Below are positions 41,872 to 51,876 of a DNA stretch of 64,000 bases, in pieces (the first letter of the stretch is position 1; the number at the start of each line of letters is the position of its first letter). The notes below the pieces were generated by a model. That model was given only the letters and a program-made list of their open reading frames with translations. It was not told the origin of the DNA and did no database searches. Source of the DNA: Alloascoidea africana. Its lineage: Eukaryota; Ascomycota; Alloascoideomycetes; Alloascoideales; Alloascoideaceae. The stretch lies in the NCBI GenBank assembly GCA_030581615.1, contig JAKTTT010000059.1:62001-126000 (forward strand). The letters are read 5' to 3'. Position numbers and translations under genes: made by a program.

Positions 41872-44469
41872 ATGAATTTATTAATTCACCAAATATTTTT
41901 GGTGTTATTAACACTAATCAAGTTTTCCTTCGCTGAGGATGACCTGACTGTCAACATTCCCGAGGAATACGTTACTCCACCATTTTACCCTTCGCCCCAA
42001 GGTGGACGTGTGCCTATGGATCCTGAATGGCAAAGAGCTTACGCAAAGGCTGAATCAATCGTGAATCAAATGACCCTTCTGGAAAAAAGCAATTTAACCT
42101 CAGGTGTTGGATATCTTCAGGAGCGTAGTCGTTGTACTGGAAATACAGGAAGCCTGTACAGGTTTAACATCTCCTCCCTCTGTCTTGAAGATGCTGGAAA
42201 TGGAATTCGAGGTGTGGACTTTGCCACTGCTTTCCCCCCAGGTATTGCAGTCGCAGCTTCTTTCAACAAGGAATTGGCATACTTGAGAGCCCAGGCTTTA
42301 GGTTTAGAGTTTCGGGGGAAAGGAATCGATGCAATTTTAGGGCCCTGCATTGGACCAATTGGTGTTCATGCTCTCAGCGGAAGAACATGGGAAGCCTTTG
42401 GTGCCGATCCATATCTACAAGGAGAGATGGGAGGAATAACAATTAAGGGGATCCAAGAGCAAGGTGTTATGGCTACCATAAAGCATCTTATCGGAAACGA
42501 GCAGGAGCTATTCAGACTACCTTTAGAGGCTTCTCTAGTCAACATCACACTTGATCAGTCTCTCAGCTCAAACATTGACGACAGGACTATGCATGAACTC
42601 TACTTATGGCCATTTGCAAATGCTGTCAAGGCTGGATCTGGATCTTTAATGTGTTCTTACAATGCTGTGAATAAAACATCTGCGTGTCAAAACCCATACC
42701 TGCTGAACCATCTGCTCAAGAATGAATTGGGATTCCAAGGATTTGTCATGTCCGATTGGGGGGCTCAACAAACTGGTGTAGAGTCTGCTTTGGCTGGTCT
42801 CGATATGGTTATGCCTATGGGATATTGGGGATCTGGCATGACCGCCATGGTTTTGAATGGAACCTTGCCCGAAGAGCGACTGGATGATATGGTCACACGT
42901 ATTCTTGCTTCCTACTTTTACGTTAGACGTGACAACTACAAGGGTGGACCAAACTTTTCCATAAACACCAGGGTTGACTACGATACTGAATATGGTATTG
43001 ATGCTGGTCCATTGATTTTGATTAATGAGCATGTTGATGTGAGGACAGAAAAATCAGATCATGCCGCTCTTCAAGGTGCAATTGAAGCTGTCGTGCTATT
43101 GAAGAATAAGGATAGCGCACTCCCACTCGGTGCATCCCGCGGTACAAGAAGCATTGGCATCGTTGGTTCTGCAGCTATTGTTGACAAGTTTGGCTACTCC
43201 TGCACCATGGGCAACTGTGTAGAGGGAGCCCTTGTAGAAGGAGGTGGCTCTGGAAGCTCTTCTTTCCCATACTTTGTTAGTCCATTGGAAGGAATTAATG
43301 TTAGAGCAAGACAAGAGAGAATCACTGTTCTCTATGCTGATAAGTCAGGTGGAGAAACTCCTTACAAGTTTGTTGACGATGTCATTGATGGTACAAGTGT
43401 CGCAATCGTTGTCGTTAAGGCAAAGGCCCAGGAAGGAATAATTGTTGATGAATCTGGAATCTATGCCGACAGAAAGAATGCTTCTGTTTGGTTAGATGGC
43501 GACAACCTCGTCAAGCACACCGCTTCCCGTCATAAAAACACAATCGTTGTTGTGAATTCCGTCGGACCGGTAAATATGGACTGGGCTGAACATGAGAATG
43601 TTACCGCTATTATTTTCTCTCCACCTCTAGGCCAAGATTTGGGAACTGCTCTTGCCAAAGTGATTTTCGGAGATGAAAATCCTTCTGGAAGACTTCCATT
43701 CACAATTGCTAAGGAAGAGTCTGATTATATCCCCACAATCAAGAACTATTCCCGCACCCCACAATCCAATCTATTTGAAATCGGCTCTGATTTCGATTAC
43801 AGATATTTTGACAAGCATGATGTTGAACCTCGATATGAATTCGGATTCGGGCTTTCTTATTCAAACTTTGTTCTAAGCGATTTGGACGTTCAAGAGCTGG
43901 AGAAGCCAAGTCAGGTTCTTCCACCTCCTGCCGACTTGCTCCCACCCAAGACATTTACCAAGAATGATATAACCCCCGAGGAATGCCTTTATCCAGAAGA
44001 TCTTGATCCTGTCCCAGGTTGGGTCTACCCATATCTGCCAAGTCTAAACATGTCTGAACCAAGCGATGAAGACTATACATATCCCGAAGGTTACTCAAAT
44101 GAACCACTCTCTTCATCTCCCTTGGCTGGTGGTGCACCTGGCGGAAATCCAGCACTCTGGGATTCCAAATACCGAGTCACTGCTAAGGTTACAAATGAAG
44201 GACCTTACTATGGTGGTTATGTTGCACAGCTCTACCTCCAATTCCCCGACTCGCAGGAGTTTGAAACACCAATTCGACAATTAAGAGGGTTTGCAAAGGT
44301 ATTTTTGAACCCTAGAGGAGAGGAAACTGTTACCTTTGACCTTATGCAGAGAGATATCAGTGTCTGGGATGTCAAGGCTCAGAGCTGGATTGTTCTTCCT
44401 GGAAATTATAAAGTCTATGTTGGTTCTAGCAGTAGAAACCTTGAGCTGGTCAGTGGCTTTACAATCTAG
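41872..44469 (+). CDS. secreted GH3 beta-glucosidase
   Basis: 865 residues. Residues 1-21 are a signal peptide (LVLLTLIKFSFA). The GH3 N-terminal barrel follows: GVGYLQERSRCTGNTGS, LCLEDAGNGIRGVDFATAFP, KGIDAILGPCIGPIG and IKHLIGNEQE. The catalytic nucleophile is Asp295 in GFVMSDWGAQQTG. The C-terminal alpha/beta sandwich has VLLKNKDSALPLG and IVFGDENPSGRLPFTIAK-like sequence (VIFGDENPSGRLPFT). The last ~120 residues form a fibronectin-III-like domain (KVTNEGPYYGGYVAQLYLQF then RQLRGFAKVFL). Many N-glycosylation sites are present. It hydrolyses cellobiose and aryl or plant beta-glucosides outside the cell. No GPI signal is seen, so it is likely free or wall-associated. Confidence 0.96.
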   Translation: MNLLIHQIFLVLLTLIKFSFAEDDLTVNIPEEYVTPPFYPSPQGGRVPMDPEWQRAYAKAESIVNQMTLLEKSNLTSGVGYLQERSRCTGNTGSLYRFNISSLCLEDAGNGIRGVDFATAFPPGIAVAASFNKELAYLRAQALGLEFRGKGIDAILGPCIGPIGVHALSGRTWEAFGADPYLQGEMGGITIKGIQEQGVMATIKHLIGNEQELFRLPLEASLVNITLDQSLSSNIDDRTMHELYLWPFANAVKAGSGSLMCSYNAVNKTSACQNPYLLNHLLKNELGFQGFVMSDWGAQQTGVESALAGLDMVMPMGYWGSGMTAMVLNGTLPEERLDDMVTRILASYFYVRRDNYKGGPNFSINTRVDYDTEYGIDAGPLILINEHVDVRTEKSDHAALQGAIEAVVLLKNKDSALPLGASRGTRSIGIVGSAAIVDKFGYSCTMGNCVEGALVEGGGSGSSSFPYFVSPLEGINVRARQERITVLYADKSGGETPYKFVDDVIDGTSVAIVVVKAKAQEGIIVDESGIYADRKNASVWLDGDNLVKHTASRHKNTIVVVNSVGPVNMDWAEHENVTAIIFSPPLGQDLGTALAKVIFGDENPSGRLPFTIAKEESDYIPTIKNYSRTPQSNLFEIGSDFDYRYFDKHDVEPRYEFGFGLSYSNFVLSDLDVQELEKPSQVLPPPADLLPPKTFTKNDITPEECLYPEDLDPVPGWVYPYLPSLNMSEPSDEDYTYPEGYSNEPLSSSPLAGGAPGGNPALWDSKYRVTAKVTNEGPYYGGYVAQLYLQFPDSQEFETPIRQLRGFAKVFLNPRGEETVTFDLMQRDISVWDVKAQSWIVLPGNYKVYVGSSSRNLELVSGFTI

Positions 44470-44722
44470 AGACGATTTCTTTCCTAATATTTTGATGAAT
44501 TGTTTGCTTTTGTTTTGTTTTCTTTCACGAACGCCTTCTTTTCAATACCCAATGCTACAGTTAGTTTAGATTATTGGAATATTCCTTTTTTGAACCTATA
44601 AGATATGAATGAAAAAATTAAAGTCATTAATAAGCATAGTATGGGGAATTCCCATTGATAAGAACTGTTTAAAAGCCTATAGAAATCTATGGCAATCATT
44701 TCGTCATGTCATTATCATTCAA

Positions 44723-45502
44723 TCATTCTGCGGCCTCGCTAGTGTTAATGTCGCCGAGGCATCCGCCAGTAACAGCCTCTGAAGAATAAACATCAGCCAT
44801 GTAATTCAGCAAACTATCAACATTGCGAACAGCAAAAGTCGCATTGTTTTGTGCCAGGTCCAGCACTTCAGCAGTGGTTTCGCCAAACTCAGCCACATAT
44901 CCTTGGTTCATCCACGACATGTGCAAGTATCTATGGAATAGGTCTACTCCTCCGTAGTGCTTTGATCCTGTTTCCATGAGAGTCCCATCAACACACATGG
45001 AGCTCAATAATTTTTTGCTGGTGTAGAAAAGAGGGCATATAACGGTCTCGTTGGGCGCTGCATCCTCCCTATAGTAGCCTGGGTAATTATCGTGCTCAGC
45101 ACAAGTCCCATCAACATCATCACAGCGGAACGTAATTGGGTCCTTATTCCCTTGGATAATATAGTCAAAGATTCCAAGCACAGTGAATGGATTTCCGGTC
45201 CCAAACCATCTGGTAAAGTAAGCATCATTAGGATTTGCTAGAAGATGGTTCCGAGCAACTGTCACAATATTTACAGTATCCTTAAAGTGTGCAACGAGTT
45301 GGCGGGTTTGTGTCTCGTTGCATGTGTTTAAAAGTGTTGGCCAAACAGGTGTGGACCATCCGGGAATAGGAGTTGCTTCTAATGTGTTTTCCCCAACAAG
45401 GGGTTCAGGTCCGATGGCTTCTTCCTCGGCGTTGATGGGAGCAGCTGGGAAGGCAGTGACACAAGCAGCAGAAAGCAGAGCAGAGAGTAATGAAAACTTC
45501 AT
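44723..45502 (-). CDS. Zps1/Pra1/Asp f 2-family secreted protein
   Basis: 259 residues from the ATG at 45500-45502, chosen because it begins a signal peptide (MKFSLLSALLSAACVTAFPA); a longer in-frame start at 45637 would put 45 residues before it and lies upstream of the TATA box. Family features: GNPFTVLGIFDYIIQG, RCDDVDGTCAE, ETVICPLFYTSK, LSSMC and the metal-site motif FHRYLH (HxxxH), followed by VAEFGE. By family (S. cerevisiae Zps1, Candida Pra1, Aspergillus Asp f 2) it binds zinc at the cell surface and is induced by zinc shortage or alkaline pH. It lacks the C-terminal His/Cys zinc-binding tail of Pra1 and ends CLGDINTSEAAE. No zinc transporter gene is divergent to it here. Confidence 0.9.
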   Translation of the reverse strand: MKFSLLSALLSAACVTAFPAAPINAEEEAIGPEPLVGENTLEATPIPGWSTPVWPTLLNTCNETQTRQLVAHFKDTVNIVTVARNHLLANPNDAYFTRWFGTGNPFTVLGIFDYIIQGNKDPITFRCDDVDGTCAEHDNYPGYYREDAAPNETVICPLFYTSKKLLSSMCVDGTLMETGSKHYGGVDLFHRYLHMSWMNQGYVAEFGETTAEVLDLAQNNATFAVRNVDSLLNYMADVYSSEAVTGGCLGDINTSEAAE

Positions 45503-46703
45503 TTTTGTACCAATTGAGCTTAACGATTTCTTGATTGACTGGATCTCTTGAATACTTACAAGCTGGGTGGAGAAATCGAAAATAATTGGAACTTGTCTCA
45601 ATATATAAATCAAAAGCGGATTGGCATCTCCACTCACCCATTTTGAGCAGGTGCCTAATGGGACATAGAACCGATGTATGTGTGTCCCGTGGAGTCAAAT
45701 GTCCCTTTCAACGGAACTTGACAAAAACAAGAATTTAATGCTTGTGTTACCAGTAATAAAGAACAGCCAGTCAAAGCACAAGATTTTCTGGATTCCACAG
45801 ATACATGCATACATGTAGAAAAATTTCCAATATTTTGCGTTTGTCTTTTTGATTGTTGAGATCACTCCAGCAGTTTGTGATTGTGGCTTGCCCACCTGTA
45901 TGGTGGTGGCTTTTCTCAATGTGGCAAGGTGTGCCACTTCATTGCGACTTTTATAATGCATTTAAGGTTGGATAGAATTTAGGCACACAGTGCCAAGAGT
46001 CCCTTTCCACTGAAATGTATCTATCGGATAAACTGTTTAATGCACAGGAAAGCTTACCCGCGAAGCCGAGATGGACTTCACATGACGACTAACATTTAAT
46101 TACCACAGGCGATGTACTCTCCTCCAATTTCAAAGAGCTTGACTGTCAGATCCATTTAGTGAAAAAATGCATTCTTGTTTTTTTTTCTTACTGCATGAAA
46201 ATAAATTCACGTTAGGTCATGGCATTTCAGTTAAAGAAGTGTTTCCCAAATGTCAACAAAATAGAAGAAGTAAGTCAGCAATATTTGTTTGAACGCGCCG
46301 CTTTAAAATAAGCATCCAAAGCCAATTCCCTGTTGCACTTGCCTTCACGAATTTTGACAAAGAATTGGGATTGGGAACAGATGGCTGCAGATTTTGCGTC
46401 CATTTCAGTTCTTTTGAAGCAGATTATCTAGATACCTGGTTCACCAGGTGACCTTGATCTACGAAAGCTTTAAACTACAACTGCCTTGCACTGAAAATAC
46501 GGCAAGTTCACTTTTGATAAAGAACCAACGTCTATACTTCTATATTCTCAGTTAAACCATTTATCTGTCTAGCCCGTATGTAATAAAAAACAAATTATCA
46601 AGAAATCAGCCAAGGCTCAATTTGCCAAAGTGTCACTGCTTTTAACAGAAATACAAAACATTCAAATCGAACGATTTATACCTAAATTTTTCCCGCTATC
46701 CGC
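45503..46703. other. intergenic between the Zps1/Pra1 gene and ICL1
   Basis: The minus strand has a TATATAT element at 45601-45608, about 100 bp upstream of the Zps1/Pra1 start. The remainder shows no gene. I searched for ACC-T-NAR-GGT-type zinc-response elements and saw no full match. Confidence 0.5.
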
Positions 46704-48350
46704 TCACAGCTTGGACTTGAATTGATCTTCAGTGACTCCCGCACCCATTGCAGCTGTGCTCGATACACCGCCAGTAACCATCTTGAGCAAATTGTCAATA
46801 TACTCTGCTCCCGACCATTTCTGATGCTTGACGACCTCGACCTTGCCATCAATTTCAGGTTGCTGGACTGTGCCGCCATAGTGCTTCATTCCGATTTCAC
46901 TGTAGCCCTTGGCAAAGTTGTCTACAGCCAGAGCAGTTGTGTGAAGACCGGCTAGCGTGATAAACTGCCATACATAACCAAGGCTTGCCAAACGCTTGAT
47001 ATAGGTTTCCTGGTCAGCTGGTGGCATGGCCTTTGTCCAGTTGAAAGATGGAGACAAATTATACGCGAGCCACTTCTCAGGATAAAGGGATTTGACTCCT
47101 TCTGCAAATTCCTTGGCCTGTTCATAATCTGGAAGCTCAGATTCCATCCAAATCAAGTCAGCATATGGAGCATAAGCTCTGGCCCTGTTGACAGCACACT
47201 GGGTGCCTCCTTTGTATTTGTAGTAGCCCTCACGGACTCTTGGCTTTTCCCAGTCAAAGTACACGTCTTTTCCAATCAAGGCTCTCGCAAAAGACCTTGC
47301 TTCCTCGTTGGATTTATTAGAGATTGGAGTCAACTCCTTTTGAACCGCTGTGATAAGCTGTTGCTTGTTGACATAGTTGCCGTTCTTTATCTCATCAATG
47401 ATTGCTTCGTGGAAAAGCTTTAGTCCTGCCTTTGCAACCCAGTTCTCTTCAATTCTTTGTAAAGCCGAACCAAACAACCCTTCACTCTCTGCTTTCACCA
47501 TAACATCTACTAAGGGAGGAATGTCTGGGTTTGTCGAGCCAATGACAAAGTAATGGTCTCTGTAATCAATAGTGGATGTGATTAAAGTAGCGGCGTCGGA
47601 GTCGGTTCTTGCAACGGCCAACAGATCACTTCCCAAGATGTCGGCAGAAGCGCGGATGGCAACCAATCGGTTAATGTGTTCCTGAACAGGAACCAAAACT
47701 TTGCCCGCCATATGTCCACATTTTTTGGTGCCTGGGGCCTGGTCTTCAATGTGAATGCCAGCAGCACCACGTTCAACAAACAACTTGGTCAGCTTGACGA
47801 TGGCTGTAATACCGCCATGACCAGTATCAGCATCGGCAATAATTGGTCTCAAAAAGTCAGTATAGTTCAACTTTGCTCTTTCCTCTGGAGAGAGGCTAAG
47901 TCTCTCCTCACGTTGTTTTCTGTCATGGAACAACTGAGCAAACCACAATTGCTCACACTTGTTAGGGACTGTGTCATAAGGATAATCTGCCAAATCGGGA
48001 GATGGTTCGTTTGATGTGGAAGCGGTTGACGAGGATTGCCAGCCAGAGATATAGACAGTATCTGTGTACTTGGCCATCTGACTAACATGAATAGGATCCA
48101 AAGCGCCAAAGGTAGCAGAGGCGGTCTTGTTCCTATCATGCTCACTCAAAAGGTTGAACAATTTTTTGGCCTGATCTGAAGAAGGATAGTTGATTTTCAA
48201 AGAGCCTCTTTTGCTGACAATATCTTCAGCAGTGTAGATTCTCTTTGTTTGCTTCCATCTAGGCTGGGACCACCACTGTTTAACCTCTGCAACTTCTTTT
48301 TCAAAGTTTTGCTGCTCCTGTTGAATGTTGATTTTGGAGTATGCGCCCAT
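46704..48350 (-). CDS. isocitrate lyase
   Basis: 548 residues from the ATG at 48348-48350 ([13 protein letters not shown]); an upstream in-frame ATG at 48629 would add 93 unrelated residues across the TATA box at 48422-48428. The active-site signature KKCGHMAGK has Cys211 and His213, and the flanking sequence [14 protein letters not shown] is typical. Other conserved blocks are WPKEADTGHGG-like ([11 protein letters not shown]) and YNLSPSFNW. It splits isocitrate into glyoxylate and succinate in the glyoxylate cycle, needed on acetate, ethanol or fatty acids. The C-terminus is SKL, a peroxisomal targeting signal type 1, suggesting a peroxisomal location rather than the cytosolic one of S. cerevisiae Icl1. 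Upstream DNA is rich in CGG/CCG triplets, plausible zinc-cluster activator sites. Confidence 0.97.
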   Translation of the reverse strand: MGAYSKINIQQEQQNFEKEVAEVKQWWSQPRWKQTKRIYTAEDIVSKRGSLKINYPSSDQAKKLFNLLSEHDRNKTASATFGALDPIHVSQMAKYTDTVYISGWQSSSTASTSNEPSPDLADYPYDTVPNKCEQLWFAQLFHDRKQREERLSLSPEERAKLNYTDFLRPIIADADTGHGGITAIVKLTKLFVERGAAGIHIEDQAPGTKKCGHMAGKVLVPVQEHINRLVAIRASADILGSDLLAVARTDSDAATLITSTIDYRDHYFVIGSTNPDIPPLVDVMVKAESEGLFGSALQRIEENWVAKAGLKLFHEAIIDEIKNGNYVNKQQLITAVQKELTPISNKSNEEARSFARALIGKDVYFDWEKPRVREGYYKYKGGTQCAVNRARAYAPYADLIWMESELPDYEQAKEFAEGVKSLYPEKWLAYNLSPSFNWTKAMPPADQETYIKRLASLGYVWQFITLAGLHTTALAVDNFAKGYSEIGMKHYGGTVQQPEIDGKVEVVKHQKWSGAEYIDNLLKMVTGGVSSTAAMGAGVTEDQFKSKL

Positions 48351-48421
48351 TTTGTATTTATTTGTAGAAAAGTAAGCTGACAAGTTGATGGAAGAGAGAA
48401 TGCTGAGATGGACAAGCTGTA

Positions 48422-48428
48422 TTTTATA
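48422..48428 (-). promoter_or_regulatory. TATA box of ICL1
   Basis: The minus strand reads TATAAAA, 72-78 bp upstream of the ATG. A CCAAT string at 48523-48527 and several CGG/CCG triplets (48440-48620) lie further upstream. Confidence 0.55.
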
Positions 48429-49577
48429 TGCTAACGCGCATTTACGGAAGCGAAATCCGGGGTAAGGTTTGCTTCCCCGGGTTCTATTGCAGTACCGATT
48501 TTCGGTGTCGGGTAACATCCCAGCCAATAGAATCGTCCGTATCGGCGGCATCTGACGGAAAGCAGATAAGCCGCGCCGCTGATGCGTCATCGGATTTTCC
48601 AACATCATCGGGACAGCCATGTGTTCCATGCTTCTGGGGTTATAAACATAGCGCTTTACACTGGAGCTCGCTTTAGTTTTTACAACAATTGTTTTCTTAA
48701 ATTAAGAAGAACAATAATAATACCAGTTACAGTAGGCATGCCAGTGACGCCAAAGAGGCTAGATTAAGTAGAGCAAAGATTGGTTGAGAGTGAAGCAACA
48801 CGACTATTTCTCGGGACCAAAAGACCACCGATCTCGCTTTAGGTCCGATCAATTACCGGAACACTCTGTCGGGACGAAAAACAGTTTTAATAGGGTTACA
48901 TCCATTAACACGGGACTGTAAAGTCCAAGCGCCTTTGTGGCTTAGATGAGTCTAGGATTGCTTTAGAAAATTTGTCATAACTTATTCTAATTTTTTTCGT
49001 TGAATACTTCGAATAAACAGAAAGCATTACTGGCAGAATAGATATCTTTATAAACTTTCGATTCAATATTTTTTCTTTGTACTGGCGTTATACGAATAAT
49101 TACGAACGGCTCTAAAAGCTGCAGGCATCCTCGTATTTGTAAATCTTGGCCACTTTGGAAGAAAACTATTAGAAACCAAGAACCGGTGCATATTTAATAG
49201 GATTTGTCAGAATATGGTACTAATATCATCAAGAAAAAATCAGAAAGATTCGATTTTTAACATTCCTCTATTTACAATATTCGATCCACACATGCACAAT
49301 CTTGATAGAGAGGAACAATGACCGGTTTTTTTCCTTATCCTATCATTTTTACAAGGTCAAAAAGATTTTCATTCTAATTTACCAACGAGTAAATTAGTGT
49401 ATCACATATTAAACGAATTAGAAACCCTAGTAGAATAAAATGTAACAAGCTCGCTCCTTACAATGGAATCAAGAAAAAGAGCTAATACTTTGCATGGCGA
49501 AAACGAATTGACATTAAAACAAGAACTGTTCATTTTTGAAGATACATTTTAGTTTAGATTCAGAAAGTTGGGTATAC
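48429..49577. other. ICL1 promoter and intergenic
   Basis: The first ~200 bp form a CGG/CCG-rich promoter. The remainder is AT-rich with no recognisable gene. No perfect carbon-source response element (CCRTYSRNCCG) was found by eye. Confidence 0.45.
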
Positions 49578-49875
49578 TTAGATGAACAAGGCTGCGACTA
49601 TGGGTGCAAAAACAACAATAACCTTAGAGGCGGAAAAAGAAGTTGCCAAACCCTCATATGTTTGTAGGCAAGCTCTTGACGTGCATGGAGAATTGGCTTC
49701 GGGGTGTGAGGGAGCTGGAGCTGGAGCTGGAGCGGGAGCAGGAGCAGGACTTTCGGGGTGTTCGTGTTCACAACTACCTTCACAAGCAGGCGCTTTTGGA
49801 CTTTGTTCAGGAGCAGGCGCAGGAGCTGGGGCAGGAGCTGGAGCTGGAGCTGGAGCTGGAGCTGGAGCGGGAGCT

Positions 49876-49908
<33 letters not shown>

Positions 49909-50465
49909 CTTTCGGGGTGTTCATGTTCACAACTACCTTCACAAGCAGGCGCTTTTGGACTTTGTTTAGGAGCTGGAGCTGGAGCTGGAGCTGGAGCTGG
50001 GGCAGGAGCGGGAGCAGGAGCAGGACTTTCGGGGTGTTCGTGTTCACAACTGCCTTCACAAGCAGGAGCTTTTGGACTTGGTTCAGCAGTAGGAGTTTCG
50101 GGTCCTTGTGGTTTACCCTTGCAACCTTCTTTTGTGCAAATCGTAGCGGTTACAGTCTTAGTCTTAGTTATTGGTCCTGCGTTTTGAGGGCACTGATCGC
50201 CATAACAAACTTTTGTGTTTGAATTGCACACATCTTTGCCGGGACACGAAGTGATGGTGATTGTAGTAGCAGGAGGAGCAGTGCATTCGTCCTCTTTAGT
50301 GCAAGAGACGGTAAGAACGTGGCAAGTGTCTTTTCCGGGACAAGTTGTTATAGTTGCAGTAGTGGTGAGAGAAGTAGTTATTGTGGTATTCACATCGCCT
50401 GCATAGACGCCAAGGTTTAGTACGAGAGCACCAAAAAGATGGACAGCACTGATGAATTGTTTCAT
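49578..50465 (-). CDS. Ala-Pro-repeat GPI protein with Cys/His modules
   Basis: 295 residues. Residues 1-22 are a signal peptide. An N-terminal Thr-rich, Cys-containing part (TTITTSLTTTATITTCPGKD, then TCHVLTVSCTKEDEC, ITITSCPGKDVC) has a twofold internal repeat. After residue ~128 there are three near-identical modules SPKAPACEGSCEHEHPESPA, each followed by a rigid (PA)n run of 8 to 16 units. The C-terminus (SKVIVVFAPIVAALFI) is a GPI signal. CEGSCEHEHPE offers two Cys and two His, a possible metal-binding or disulphide unit. It is likely a wall protein with modules held away from the wall by stiff Pro-Ala rods. The modules are nearly identical in DNA, so copy number is probably variable. 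A TATA box (TATAAAAG) lies ~96 bp upstream. Confidence 0.85.
49706..50082. repeat. GGAGCT/GGAGCA minisatellite with three ~100-bp modules
   Basis: Runs of the hexamer GGAGC(T/A)-type repeat separate three copies of the conserved module at about 49748-49806, 49907-49966 and 50023-50080. The two outer frames also stay open because of the repeat and are shadows. Confidence 0.85.
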
Positions 50466-50560
50466 TATTTTTAAAAGAGTGTAATTATTTCGGAGTAACG
50501 ATTGTTGAAAGAGCGAGTTGAAGAGTATGTCTTGGAGTACAGAGAGAAGAGAAAGTGCTT

Positions 50561-50568
50561 CTTTTATA
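50561..50568 (-). promoter_or_regulatory. TATA box of the Ala-Pro-repeat gene
   Basis: The minus strand reads TATAAAAG about 96 bp upstream of the ATG at 50465. Confidence 0.6.
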
Positions 50569-51876
50569 TTGTGGGCCCTGCACCACAGAATCTCCTAAAG
50601 CGTTCACCTGCATTAGTTCCTCTAGAATACACGCGTCTGGAGTAAAAGTTTCAACTATTTACATTAGTTGCTTCAACTCGGCTTATTCTGCTTATTCTCT
50701 ATCAGTCTGCCAATGCCATTTTATTGGTTCTATTTTTGAGATATTTAGAAATAACTCTCACCAGACTAAGTGTATCTTCGGGGTTAGTCACTTGTATTGT
50801 AACTCAAACGCGCTGTTGGGACCATCGCGTTAACAACAAAAATCCCCCAATGTTTCCGTTCCCAAGACAGGTTCCAGTGTTGAGTATATATTCAATTCAC
50901 TTTGAAATGAGGATTTCACAAATTGACAACTCAATTATTATACCACGCTTTCAAACAGCTTGTTTTTGGTTAAATTGGGAGTTGTAAAAAGGAGCCTAAA
51001 GTGGGCCGACAACCGCTCAGTTTGTTTAGATAACTGAATAATCCTAATATTAATACAAAACGCGCTGAATACTTGCTTCTTTTAAAGCTATATCCTTATG
51101 TTATTGTTCCAGTTTTGATAAGTGGTGTAAATGCTCTACAAGAAAAGTTTTCCCAAGTGATAAAATGCTTCATAGACTAGTAAAGAATCCCGAATTCCCC
51201 AAGTATTTTCATTTACTATCAAAGATTTTCTCAAAGCTCCAAATGATTTTAGAATGTCCCATGAGTATTAAAGTGCTCCAAACACCAAACAGGTTCAGGT
51301 TGTCACTAGCAAGCAATTTCTGGGTAAAAAAAGATGGGAACTATAGTAAAATAGTTGGGACACACTAAAAATATAACCAAGTAGATAGATTCCTGTTTAC
51401 TGTTTTGCTATAAAACACCTTTCATGCTGATTCTAGGCTCTCAACTATGAAGTAAACAAAACTTAGTACCTCTAAGGCACTCTGACTCTAAACTTCACTG
51501 TGATCTATAGAAACGGATAATTGTTCCCCACGACAAGTTATTCAGACATAGTTCGTGCAAATGTAGCCTAACAAAACTTTAGCGCGCAGCAGAAACACAA
51601 CACACTGCAATTAGTTCGCTCAATGCCTTAGCCAACTATATTTCCAGCTATTAGAGATCTTCCAACTTTTTATTTACTTCCATCCTTCAGACCAGACCAT
51701 TTAAGAGCTCTCGTACATCATATTAGGCATATGATGGCACTCTATTACCGTTCATAAGTTGAGACTAGTGGGAGAGATGCTTCAATGCTCTTTTTATTCA
51801 GACCTTATCCAACCACCCACCAGAAATCAACAACTCAAGACAACCACACACCCCCTTCTTTTCGTTCCAATCTCCA
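50569..51876. other. intergenic, no gene seen
   Basis: About 1.3 kb, divergent between the Ala-Pro-repeat gene and CEM1. Short frames (e.g. 51165-51368 +) show no recognisable features. Confidence 0.5.

Noticed and set aside
48351-48629. Longer N-terminus for isocitrate lyase starting at 48629
   Set aside because: It crosses the TATA box, has no similarity to the family, and the conserved enzyme begins at MGAYSK.
49582-50222. Four long frames (Gly-Ala, Leu-Gln, Glu-Leu, Ser-Trp rich) over the Ala-Pro gene
   Set aside because: All are alternative readings of the hexamer repeat. Only the minus frame has a signal peptide and GPI signal.
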